From Neorhizobium galegae (lineage in GTDB: Bacteria > Pseudomonadota > Alphaproteobacteria > Rhizobiales > Rhizobiaceae), in assembly GCF_021391675.1 (NCBI RefSeq), contig NZ_CP090095.1:1307501-1371500 (forward strand): 64,000 nucleotides of DNA, read 5' to 3'. Positions 24,617-32,606 of this stretch are shown one piece after another. A model generated the notes under the pieces. That model saw nothing but the letters and a program-made list of their open reading frames with translations, was not told the DNA's origin and did not search any database. The position numbers and the translations under genes are program-made. Every line of letters begins with the position of its first letter. The stretch's first letter is position 1.

Positions 24617-25012
24617 ATGTCGAAACCCCGTGCCAAGCTGACCGACAATTTCCCCGGGTGCCCGGTCGAAACGACGCTGAGTTTCCTCGATGGAAAATGG
24701 AAGGGCGTCATCCTCTATCATCTGCTGGAAGAGGGCACGCTTCGCTTCAACGAGCTGCGCCGCCGCATTCCGGCGGTCACCCAGCGCATGCTGACCAAGC
24801 AGCTCAGGGAGCTGGAAGAGGCGGGACTGTTGACGCGCACCATATTCCCGGTCGTGCCGCCGCGTGTCGATTATGCGCTCACCCCGATCGGTCTGAGCCT
24901 CGAACCGGTCATCACCGCGCTCCGCATCTGGGGCAAGACCCATTTCGTCTGCGAGAATGGCAGAAGATACATGATGATGCCGGAGGAAAAGGTCGCGTCG
25001 AAGGCGGCTTAG
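24617..25012 (+). CDS. HxlR-family winged-helix transcriptional regulator
   Basis: A 131-residue regulator of the HxlR family. It has the single conserved N-terminal cysteine in FPGCPVETTLSFLDGKWKGV, then a winged helix (FNELRRRIPAVTQRMLTKQL, RELEEAGLLTR) and VDYALTPIGLSLEPVITAL. Regulators such as YodB and QorR use that Cys to sense quinones or diamide. The divergent neighbour is a quinone-oxidoreductase-like enzyme, which fits this role. The shared 123-bp region has AT-rich promoter-like sequence around 24575-24600, but I could not define a convincing symmetric operator. Confidence 0.9.
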   Translation: MSKPRAKLTDNFPGCPVETTLSFLDGKWKGVILYHLLEEGTLRFNELRRRIPAVTQRMLTKQLRELEEAGLLTRTIFPVVPPRVDYALTPIGLSLEPVITALRIWGKTHFVCENGRRYMMMPEEKVASKAA

Positions 25013-25067
25013 ACATCGAAGCGCTGCGTGTTCACGCGGACTCTAACGAAGACGGCAGCGCGAGCCG

Positions 25068-25231
25068 CCCCCTCATCCGACCCTTCGGGCCACCTTCTCC
25101 CCGCTGGGGAGAAGAGGGAAACTGCCGCGCCCTCTCGGTTATCCTCTCCCCTCGGGGGGCCGAAGGACGGGTCGAGACCGTTGGCTCGACCCCGGTTGTC
25201 CGCCGAGCGACAGCGGAGGCGGGGTGAGGGG
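25068..25231. repeat. GC-rich intergenic repeat of a second type
   Basis: A structured element starting CCCCCTCATCCGACCCTTCG and ending GCGGAGGCGGGGTGAGGGGG, with internal hairpins (CTTCTCCCCGCTGGGGAGAAG). The ends are inverted (CCCCTCA and TGAGGGG). It resembles the RIME-like repeats of rhizobial chromosomes and differs from the ATCTCCCCC family seen elsewhere in the window. It lies between the HxlR gene and the end of an MFS gene and may serve both as a transcription stop. Confidence 0.65.
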
Positions 25232-25242
25232 GATACTTGCTC

Positions 25243-26484
25243 TCAGCCCGCCGCGATCTTCCGGTCGAGCACCGCAGATACCGCGAACACCCCAAAGCCC
25301 AACAGCGAGAGCACCGCACCCACAAAACCGGTCGCGGCAAACCCCCAGCCCCAGGCAATCACCAGCCCGCCCAACCAGGCGCCGAGCGCGTTGGCGACGT
25401 TGAAGGCCGAATGGTTGGAGGCGGCGGCCAGCGTCTGCGCGTCGGCGGCGACGTCCATCAGCCGCGTCTGCAGGGCAGGGCCCGCAGCGAAGCCGCAGCC
25501 GATCAGGAAGACGCAGAGGCAGAGCACGACGGGATATTGCGCCCACAGCCCGAAGGCGCCCATGACGATGACGTTGAACACCATGACGCCGCCGATCGTG
25601 CCCTTGAGCGACACGTCGGCCAGCCGCGAGCCGACAATATTGCCGACATTCATGCCGATGCCGAACAGTGTGAGCACGATCGCCACCATGCTGACCGACA
25701 TTCCGGCCGTCACCGTCGTGGTCGAGGCGATGTAGCTGAACACCGAGAACATGCCGCCGAAACCGACCGCCGCGATGCCGAGCGTCAGCCATACCTGCGC
25801 GCGGCCGAAGGCGCTCAGCTCGCGCCAGATGCTGGCGCCCTCATGCACCTTGTCGCGCGGCTGGAAATACCAGAGCAGCGCCACCGTCACGACGCCGATG
25901 CCGCCGACCAGGAAGAAGGCGGCGCGCCAGCTGAGCACCTGGCCCATGAAGGTGGCGATCGGCGTGCCGACCAGGGTCGCGACGGTGAGACCGAGCATCA
26001 CCCGGCCGACGGCGCGGGCGCGCTTGTTGGGCGGCACCATCGAGGCGGCGACGAGAGCCGCGACGCCGAAATAGGCGCCATGCGGCAGGCCGGTAATGAA
26101 GCGCAGCGCGGTAAAGCTCCAGAAGTCCGGTGCCATGGCGCTCAAGATGTTGCCGAGCGCGAACACCGTCATCAGGATCAGCAACAGCGACCGCCGCGTC
26201 ATCCGGGCAGCGGCGACCGCGATGATCGGCGCACCGATGACGACGCCGAGAGCATAGGCGCTGATCACGTAGCCTGCCATCGGAATGCTGACCTGATAGG
26301 TGGAGGCGACATCCGGCAACAGGCCCATGATCGCGAATTCGCCGGTGCCGATGCCGAAGCCTCCGACCGCCAATGCGATTTCGATCAGGATGACGGCGAG
26401 CCGCGAAAGAGCGGGTGCACTATCAAAGTCTTGGGCTTCCGAACGGTCCCGTGCGGAGTGAAAATCGGCGGCAGTATCGGTCAT
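25243..26484 (-). CDS. MFS transporter, arabinose-efflux (AraJ/YdhP-like) type
   Basis: A 413-residue, 12-helix major facilitator protein. The first helix contains the GIGTGEFAIMGLLPDVA pattern typical of the AraJ/YdhP/NepI drug:H+ antiporter group, and loop 2-3 has AAARMTRRSLLLILM. It probably exports sugars, purine ribonucleosides or drugs; the substrate is unknown. The ATG at 26484 (MTDTAADFHSARDR) is preferred over one at 26559 because the extra residues are not hydrophobic or family-like, though neither has a strong ribosome-binding site. It is divergent from the lipid-kinase-like gene. Confidence 0.87.
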   Translation of the reverse strand: MTDTAADFHSARDRSEAQDFDSAPALSRLAVILIEIALAVGGFGIGTGEFAIMGLLPDVASTYQVSIPMAGYVISAYALGVVIGAPIIAVAAARMTRRSLLLILMTVFALGNILSAMAPDFWSFTALRFITGLPHGAYFGVAALVAASMVPPNKRARAVGRVMLGLTVATLVGTPIATFMGQVLSWRAAFFLVGGIGVVTVALLWYFQPRDKVHEGASIWRELSAFGRAQVWLTLGIAAVGFGGMFSVFSYIASTTTVTAGMSVSMVAIVLTLFGIGMNVGNIVGSRLADVSLKGTIGGVMVFNVIVMGAFGLWAQYPVVLCLCVFLIGCGFAAGPALQTRLMDVAADAQTLAAASNHSAFNVANALGAWLGGLVIAWGWGFAATGFVGAVLSLLGFGVFAVSAVLDRKIAAG

Positions 26485-26755
26485 AATGTTGAATCTGCTG
26501 GAAAAAGACGCGGGTAGGATGTGGGAGACATCCACCCGCTCTGGAGGTGAGCGGGTCATCGAAATGACCGGTCTTCAGGCTAACATGGCATTGTGCGTTG
26601 CGGTAGTATCCGCCATTTATTCAGGTGCGCCTTCACGGGATTGTGAGTTTTTTCCTGAAGCGGCGGCGCGCTTGTTGATAAAGCTCCGGGTCGCAACCAT
26701 TTCTCTGATGGGCCGTTGTCCCGCGCCAAATCCGCTCCTCTGCAAGCGAGATCAG

Positions 26756-27694
26756 ATGAACCTCTTTGCCGTCTTCAACCGCGATGGCGGTACCTTCCGA
26801 ACCACCGATATGGACGCCTATTGCGCTCGAGCTGCCGAGACGTTCAAGGCGGCCGGTCACGAGATCGAATGCCACGTGGTGTCCGGCAAGGACGTGGTCT
26901 CGACCATGGAAAAGGCGGCCTCGACGACCGGCGTCGAAGGGCTGATCGCCGGTGGCGGGGACGGAACGATCTCTGCGGCCGCGGGCATCGCCTGGAAAAG
27001 CGGCCTGACGCTCGGCGTCGTGCCGGCCGGCACCATGAACCTTTTCGCCCGCTCGCTGCGACTGCCGCTCGATATCTGGCAGGTGCTGGATGCGCTGGCC
27101 GATGGCACGCCGGAAAACATCGACATCGCCAGCGCCAACGGCAAGAGCTTCGTGCACCAGTTTTCTGCCGGCATGCATGCGCGCATGGTGCGATACCGCA
27201 ATTCGATGACCTTCGCTTCGCGGCTGGGCAAGATACGCGCGAGCACGCGGGCGGCGATCGGCGTCATGTTCAATCCGCCGGAATTCGAGGTGGAGTTCAA
27301 CGCCGGCGGCAAGATCGGGCACCGCAAGGTCTCGGCGATTTCCGTCTCCAATAATGAATTCGGCCGCGATCCGCTGATGTTCGCCGACAGTCTGACCGGC
27401 GGCCATCTCGGCTTCTATGTCGCCGATCCGCTGACGCCGGCGGGCGTGGCGCGGCTGACCTTCGACATCATGCGCGGCCGGCTGAAGGAAAACGCGGCCG
27501 TCACGGCGATGACGGCGACCGAACTGGAACTGCACTTCCCCCGCGAGCGTCACGATATCCGCTGTGTTATCGACGGGGAACTGCTGCCCATGGACCGCGA
27601 CGTGCTCCTGAAGATCCATGCCGGCGAGCTGACCGTGCTGGTCAACAAGCCGCAGGAGCGCGTGACACAGGAAGGGGACGGCAGCGGCATCTGA
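26756..27694 (+). CDS. Diacylglycerol/lipid kinase family protein (DAGK catalytic domain)
   Basis: A 312-residue protein with a DAGK_cat domain. The ATP-binding GGGDGT lies at residues 66-71, followed by LTLGVVPAGTMNLFARSL, the usual GT-x-N-x-F/LA motif. The C-terminal half has ISVSNNEFGRDPLMFADSLT and IRCVIDGELLPMD, as in YegS/BmrU-type lipid kinases. It would phosphorylate diacylglycerol, sphingoid or undecaprenol-like lipids at the membrane; the substrate is unknown. The start at 26756 gives MNLFAVFNRDGG, where the fold begins. The reading frame is open 270 bp further upstream, but that stretch does not look like the family. Confidence 0.85.
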   Translation: MNLFAVFNRDGGTFRTTDMDAYCARAAETFKAAGHEIECHVVSGKDVVSTMEKAASTTGVEGLIAGGGDGTISAAAGIAWKSGLTLGVVPAGTMNLFARSLRLPLDIWQVLDALADGTPENIDIASANGKSFVHQFSAGMHARMVRYRNSMTFASRLGKIRASTRAAIGVMFNPPEFEVEFNAGGKIGHRKVSAISVSNNEFGRDPLMFADSLTGGHLGFYVADPLTPAGVARLTFDIMRGRLKENAAVTAMTATELELHFPRERHDIRCVIDGELLPMDRDVLLKIHAGELTVLVNKPQERVTQEGDGSGI

Positions 27695-27733
27695 GCGGGT
27701 TCGCGGCGGTAGCCGAACCGTTCTGCCGCCGCT

Positions 27734-28477
27734 TCAGATGGATGAAACGACCCGATTTCGCCCGAGCGATTTTGCCTCGTACAGGTTTACATCGGCGGCT
27801 CTGAGACATTCATGAGGATCGAAGCCCGAAGCGCAGTGGATAGCTCCTATGCTGGCCGATACCGGCACACTCGATCTTGAGGCGGAGCGCACATCCAGGC
27901 CTTCGATGAGTTCACGGATATCCTCGCACCACCTCAACATCTCGTCGACGGTCAGGCCACCTTGAAAGAGAGCGAATTCTTCGCCTCCGAGGCGGCCCGC
28001 TATATTGAATTGCCCGTCATACGTGGCGAGTATCTGCCCGGTGCGGCGAAGGACCTCGTCACCGGTTGCATGACCGTGGCGATCGTTGATCGATTTGAAA
28101 TGGTCGAGATCCAGAAAAAGAAGGGCTCCGGTTACGCCCTCCCGGCTGAAGGTCTGCAGTTCCTCCAAAAAGGCACTGTGGTTCAACAGCCCGGTCAATC
28201 CGTCCTGGCGAGACTGCCGCTGAAGTTCCTCGTAGGCGGCGGCCAGTTTCGTGAGTGCGTCAGAGGCCATGGCTTCCGCACGTCGGATTCGTTCTGACTG
28301 GCTGAAAAGCACGGCCGAGGCGGGAATCGAGATAGCAAGCGGGCAAACGATGGTCATCACCAAGCCGGCCCCGGCTACTTCCCCGCCCAACATCGGAACG
28401 AAGGCAAATGACAGGGCCAGAGAAGCGAGTAGGGACAAGAGGCCGGTAAAGAGTGACTTGGCGATAACAATACGCAT
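27734..28477 (-). CDS. Membrane-bound diguanylate cyclase (GGDEF)
   Basis: A 247-residue protein with two membrane segments (about 8-28 and 36-58), a short coiled-coil linker (RRAEAMASDALTKLAAAYEE) and a GGDEF domain. The active motif GGEEF is at 164-168, and FLDLDHFKSINDRHGHATGD carries the metal and substrate residues, so it should make cyclic di-GMP. The product-inhibition I-site (RxxD five residues before the GG) is missing; the equivalent residues are GQFN (155-158). That suggests no feedback inhibition by that site. The short two-helix sensor part has no recognisable ligand domain. Confidence 0.9.
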   Translation of the reverse strand: MRIVIAKSLFTGLLSLLASLALSFAFVPMLGGEVAGAGLVMTIVCPLAISIPASAVLFSQSERIRRAEAMASDALTKLAAAYEELQRQSRQDGLTGLLNHSAFLEELQTFSREGVTGALLFLDLDHFKSINDRHGHATGDEVLRRTGQILATYDGQFNIAGRLGGEEFALFQGGLTVDEMLRWCEDIRELIEGLDVRSASRSSVPVSASIGAIHCASGFDPHECLRAADVNLYEAKSLGRNRVVSSI

Positions 28478-28782
28478 CGGATGTGCCGCAAGACTTCAAA
28501 TATCCAGCTTCCTTAGGCTCCATGAATTTAAGATAGGTTGAAACATTCGCTTAAACATCGATCGTGTGCGGCCAATGCCTAATCCCGCCACCGGAGATCG
28601 CGGCATCTGGGCGAGTCCGAGGCCCGCAATACAACCTCTTGCCTCCGCTTGTTCATATCTCGTTAAGTGGGGAGCATTAGATTTTCAACCATTGATAGAA
28701 TCATTGGTTGGTCTGGCCATGAAGCGCCCGGCAAATCGCGGCAATGCCCATCAGGGGTGGTGCGTCGCGGACGAGGACCGGC
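28478..28782. promoter_or_regulatory. Intergenic region with 25-bp inverted repeat
   Basis: No gene is seen in these 305 bp. At 28686-28710 there is a near-perfect palindrome, CAACCATTGAT-aga-ATCATTGGTTG, with 10 of 11 arm pairs matching. It sits about 73 bp before the hypothetical gene at 28783 and about 209 bp before the diguanylate cyclase start on the other strand. Probable operator; the protein that binds it is unknown. Confidence 0.5.
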
Positions 28783-29496
28783 ATGACTTCAATCTCCGTC
28801 GTTCAACCTGCGGCTTTGCTGATCCTTCAGCAGGCGAACGCCCAGCCTGCCGAAACTGACGAAGACAAGGAAAAGAAAGCCGATCTCGTCCAGGTGGCGA
28901 ACGGTATTACCGGAGAGCCCGCTGAAGAGACGCTGAAGGCGGCCTTTGCGATCAGCGTCGCGTTCATGGAGCTGGACGCCAAGGGCGAGCTGGCCGTCGA
29001 AGCGATGGAGTTCATCGACTCGGATCAGTTCAAGGTCACCGACCTGAGCGTTAAGCAGACGCTGAAGCAGCTGATTTCCGAAAACGGATGGCAATTCATG
29101 CAGCTGGTGAAGCAGCAGCAGGAGGCCTACGACGGCGCCATCTCACGCGAGAATCTGTTCGCGATCGTGCTTCCCCAGATGATCGTCAAGAACCGTGAGC
29201 GTTTCACCGAGGACGAGATCGAGCTTTCGGTAAGGTTCGAGGACAAGAGCGGCATCATCGTCTTCATTCCCGACAGTGAGGGCAACAGCACCTATAGCGA
29301 CCTGATGGAAGCTTTGGAGCAGGAGGAGATCAACGCCGCCAAGACCGGAGACGGGACGGCCCTAGGTGAGCTCAACGCGGAACTCGGTTCCTATACTGCC
29401 GCCTGGAGTCAGGCATTCGGCTTCAAACCGGGCGATGTCTACATGTTTGTTGATGTCAAAGACATTCTCTACGCACCATGGATGAAAAAGGCATAG
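28783..29496 (+). CDS. Conserved-looking hypothetical protein (237 aa)
   Basis: A 237-residue acidic, soluble protein with no recognised domain. The first 25 residues (MTSISVVQPAALLILQQANA) are mildly hydrophobic but not a clear signal peptide. The rest is mostly helical, rich in Glu and Gln (ETLKAAFAISVAFMELDAKG, QLVKQQQEAYDGAISRE), and ends with FKPGDVYMFVDVKDILYAPW. The start at 28783 has GAGG 6 nt upstream; an in-frame ATG 39 bp earlier does not. The gene converges with the glutamine synthetase-like gene. A 25-bp inverted repeat upstream suggests specific regulation. The function is unknown. Confidence 0.7.
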   Translation: MTSISVVQPAALLILQQANAQPAETDEDKEKKADLVQVANGITGEPAEETLKAAFAISVAFMELDAKGELAVEAMEFIDSDQFKVTDLSVKQTLKQLISENGWQFMQLVKQQQEAYDGAISRENLFAIVLPQMIVKNRERFTEDEIELSVRFEDKSGIIVFIPDSEGNSTYSDLMEALEQEEINAAKTGDGTALGELNAELGSYTAAWSQAFGFKPGDVYMFVDVKDILYAPWMKKA

Positions 29497-29505
29497 GCCT
29501 AAATC

Positions 29506-30840
29506 CTAGATCCGAGGCAGATAGGTCTGGTAGTCGAAATCCGAGACCGTGCGCAGGTAGGTGATCGCCTCCTTGCGCTTCGTGTCGCCATAGAGCTTCT
29601 GATAGCGCGCGCCAAACACGTCGGCGATGAAGGGCGAGGCGGAAAACTCCTCGACCGCCGTCAGGAAATCGTGCGTCAGCTTTTTCGTGCCGGCCGGCGG
29701 CTCCTTGCCCGGTTCGGTCGCAGGACCCGGATCCAATGTTTCGTCCAATCCTAAAAGCATGCCGCCGAGAATGGCGGTGAGCAGCAGGTACGGATTGACG
29801 TCGGCGCCGGCGACGCGGTGTTCGATGCGGGCGGCCGGCCCTTGGGCGTCCGGAACGCGCACCGCAGTCCCCCGATGACCGTAGCCCCAGTCGATATCGA
29901 CCGGCGCGAAGGATCCCGGCTGGAATCGCCGGTAGGAATTGGCAAACGGCGCGAAGATCAGCTGCGCATCCCGCATCGTCTTCAACATTCCGGCGCAGAC
30001 GGATTTCAGCCGCACCGGATCGCCACCCCTGGCGTCCAGCACATTGTTGCCGTCTCGGTCGATGATGCTCGCATGCACATGCAGGCCGGAGCCCGCATGC
30101 TCTGCATAGGGTTTTGCCATGCAGGTGGATTTGAGCCCATGCTTCCTGGCTGCCTGCTCGGCGATGCGCTTGAGATAGATGCAGTCGTCCGCCGCCGCCA
30201 GCGCATCGGCGCGGTGCAGGAGGTTGATCTCGAACTGCCCGGGGCCGAATTCCGCGGTCGTCGCATCCGCGGGCAGTTCTTGGAGTTTCGCCCAGGCCCG
30301 CACCGTCTGCAGATAGTCGTCGAGCGCATCGACGGCCCTCATGTCGTAGAGCTGGAAGCCGTTCGGCTCGCCGCGATACATGAGGCTGGCCGGCGGGCGC
30401 GGCCTGCCCGTTTCGCGCCAGTCGTCCTCGATCACGTAGAATTCGAGCTCGGTCGCCACGACCGGCGTCAGGCCACGTTCGTCAAAGCGCTTGAGAAGGG
30501 CTGCGAGAATGGCGCGGGGATCCATGAAGGAAGGCGTGCCATCGAATTCGTGCATGGTCGAGAGAACCTGCTTCGACCCTTCTGGCGCCCACGGCATTGG
30601 CGCGAGACTGCGCCGATCGGGAAGGCAGACCCCGTCCGGATCGCCGACCGACAGCGACAGGCCGGTGATGTCGTCGTTGTCGTCGCCCCAGATATCCAGC
30701 GATTGGGTGGAGGAGGGCAGGCGCACCGTGCCGTCCCAGACCTTCTTTTCGGCCTCGATCGGGATCTGTTTGCCGCGCAGGTCGCCGTTCATGCCGACGA
30801 GCAGGATTTCGATGCGGGGCGGGGCGGTCTCTAGGGCCAT
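29506..30840 (-). CDS. Glutamine synthetase-family protein, gamma-glutamylpolyamine synthetase-like
   Basis: A 444-residue member of the glutamine synthetase superfamily of the PuuA/GlnA3 type. Motifs include the beta-grasp region (LSLSVGDPDGVCLPDRRSLA), TELEFYVI with metal-binding Glu, EFGPGQFEINLLH, and the C-terminal ADVNPYLLLTAILGGMLLGL. PuuA-type enzymes use ATP to join glutamate to putrescine. The divergent neighbour is a putrescine-type class III aminotransferase, so a role in polyamine or other amine catabolism is likely. The reading frame is open far upstream, but the part beyond 30840 is antisense to that aminotransferase; MALETAPPRIEILLVGMNGD is the natural N terminus. Confidence 0.88.
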   Translation of the reverse strand: MALETAPPRIEILLVGMNGDLRGKQIPIEAEKKVWDGTVRLPSSTQSLDIWGDDNDDITGLSLSVGDPDGVCLPDRRSLAPMPWAPEGSKQVLSTMHEFDGTPSFMDPRAILAALLKRFDERGLTPVVATELEFYVIEDDWRETGRPRPPASLMYRGEPNGFQLYDMRAVDALDDYLQTVRAWAKLQELPADATTAEFGPGQFEINLLHRADALAAADDCIYLKRIAEQAARKHGLKSTCMAKPYAEHAGSGLHVHASIIDRDGNNVLDARGGDPVRLKSVCAGMLKTMRDAQLIFAPFANSYRRFQPGSFAPVDIDWGYGHRGTAVRVPDAQGPAARIEHRVAGADVNPYLLLTAILGGMLLGLDETLDPGPATEPGKEPPAGTKKLTHDFLTAVEEFSASPFIADVFGARYQKLYGDTKRKEAITYLRTVSDFDYQTYLPRI

Positions 30841-30924
30841 GAGGAATGTCTTTTGACGGGTGTTGCGGAACTCTGTTCGTAACCGATAAGAATTGACGGC
30901 ACAATCTGAGGCAGAGAGACAGTC

Positions 30925-32292
30925 ATGACCGATATGCAGCCGCTTTCCAATCTCGCCGCAATCGATGCCGCCCATCACCTGCACCCGTTCTCGGACATGA
31001 AGCAGCTGAACGCCAAGGGCGCTCGGGTCATCCAGCGCGCGGAAGGCGTCCATATCTACGACTCGGCGGGCAGGAAATATCTCGATGCGTTTGCCGGCCT
31101 CTGGTGCGTCAATGTCGGTTACGGCCGTAAGTCGATCGCCGATGCCGCCTACAGGCAGATGCAGGAATTGCCCTATTACAACACCTTCTTCGGCACCACG
31201 ACGGAGCCAGCGGCATTGCTCGCCCAGAAGATCGCCTCCCATACCGGCGAAAACCTGAAGCGCGTCTTCTTCACCAATTCCGGCTCGGAAGCGACCGACA
31301 CCTGGTTCCGCATGGCGCGGGTCTACTGGAAGGCTTTGGGCAAGCCGGAAAAGACCTTGGTCATCGCCCGCAAGAACGCCTATCACGGCTCGACCGTCGC
31401 CGGCGCCTCGCTCGGCGGCATGAAGCTGATGCACGAACAGGGCAACCTGCCGATCGAGGGCATCCATCACATCAACCAGCCCTATTGGTATGCCGAGGGC
31501 GGCGATCTTTCGCCTGCGGAATTCGGCCTGAAGGTCGCCCGCGAGCTGGAGGCGAAGATCGACGAACTCGGCGAGGAGCGCGTCGCAGCCTTCGTCGCCG
31601 AACCGATCCAGGGGGCAGGGGGCGTTATCATTCCGCCGGAAACTTACTGGCCGGAAATCGCCCGCATCTGCAAGGCACGCAACATCCTGCTCGTTTCCGA
31701 CGAGGTGATCTGCGGCTTCGGCCGCCTGGGCACCTGGTTCGGCCACCAGCATTTCGGCTTCGAGCCGGATCTGGCGCCGATCGCCAAGGGCCTGTCCTCC
31801 GGTTACCTGCCGATCGGCGGCGTGCTGGTCAGCGACCGCGTCGCCGACGTGATGGTCGAGGAGTTAGGCGATTTCTACCATGGCTTCACCTATTCCGGGC
31901 ACCCGGTCGCGGCTGCCGCTGCTCTGGAAAACATCCGCATCATCGAGGAAGAGGGGCTGGTCGAGCGCGTCCGCGACGATATCGGTCCTTATTTTGCCGC
32001 TGCCTGGAAAAGCCTGGAGGATCACGCGGTGGTCGGCCAGGCCGAAAGCGTCGGCCTGATCGGCGGCCTCCAGCTTGCTGCGGATAAATCCACCCGCCGG
32101 CGTTATGCAAAGCCCGACGATATCGGCACGCTGGTGCGCAATCACTGCGTCGAAAACGGCCTCATCCTGCGCGCCACCGGCGACCGCATGCTCGCTTCGC
32201 CGGCGCTGACCATCAGCCGCGCTGAGGTGGATGAGGTGATCGAAAAGCTGCGGGCGGCGCTGGATCATTTGAAAGATAGCGTCAGGGAGTGA
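30925..32292 (+). CDS. Class III PLP aminotransferase, putrescine-pyruvate transaminase-like
   Basis: A 455-residue pyridoxal-phosphate enzyme of aminotransferase class III. Seen: FFTNSGSEATDTWFRMARVY (cofactor phosphate binding), YHGSTVAGASLGG, VAEPIQGAGGVIIPP, the ILLVSDEVICGFGRLGTWFG stretch with the cofactor Asp, and LAPIAKGLSSGYLPIGG with the Schiff-base Lys. It resembles SpuC/omega-amine:pyruvate transaminases, which move the amino group of putrescine or similar amines to pyruvate. The divergent gamma-glutamylpolyamine synthetase-like gene 84 bp away supports a polyamine role. Confidence 0.88.
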   Translation: MTDMQPLSNLAAIDAAHHLHPFSDMKQLNAKGARVIQRAEGVHIYDSAGRKYLDAFAGLWCVNVGYGRKSIADAAYRQMQELPYYNTFFGTTTEPAALLAQKIASHTGENLKRVFFTNSGSEATDTWFRMARVYWKALGKPEKTLVIARKNAYHGSTVAGASLGGMKLMHEQGNLPIEGIHHINQPYWYAEGGDLSPAEFGLKVARELEAKIDELGEERVAAFVAEPIQGAGGVIIPPETYWPEIARICKARNILLVSDEVICGFGRLGTWFGHQHFGFEPDLAPIAKGLSSGYLPIGGVLVSDRVADVMVEELGDFYHGFTYSGHPVAAAAALENIRIIEEEGLVERVRDDIGPYFAAAWKSLEDHAVVGQAESVGLIGGLQLAADKSTRRRYAKPDDIGTLVRNHCVENGLILRATGDRMLASPALTISRAEVDEVIEKLRAALDHLKDSVRE

Positions 32293-32309
32293 GCCGTCGC
32301 CGCGAGTCA

Positions 32310-32442
32310 ATCTCCCCCCTTGTGGGGGAGATGCCCCGGCAGGGGAAGAGGGGGGTGTCGCGGCATACTCTCCGGCAATTGAGTTCGCAGACCCACCCCC
32401 CCTCTGTCACCCCTGGTGACATCTCCCCCGTAAGGGGGGAGA
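32310..32442. repeat. Interspersed GC-rich palindromic element, copy 2
   Basis: Same family as 8955-9084: a left half starting ATCTCCCCCCTTGTGGGGGA with a GCCCC-GG-type stem, and a right half with TCACC-CC-GGTGA then ATCTCCCCCGTAAGGGGGGA. It lies between the aminotransferase stop and the end of the frameshifted glycosyltransferase, two convergent genes. Confidence 0.8.
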
Positions 32443-32606
32443 GGGAGACCACCGGTCTCTATCTGCCCGGCTCCACCCAGGCATATCCAAACGTGACGCT
32501 GTCCTGCCCGCCCGAGAAGAGATAGGGCACGGCCTCGGTCGCCGGCGTCAATCTTTCCGCCGCAACCCCATTGGCCTGCAGATAGGGCCCGAGAGCGGCC
32601 AGCATG

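Noticed and set aside
30841..31752. A 304-codon N-terminal extension of the glutamine synthetase-like gene.
   Set aside because: The extension is antisense to the well-defined divergent aminotransferase gene. The family N terminus begins at 30840.
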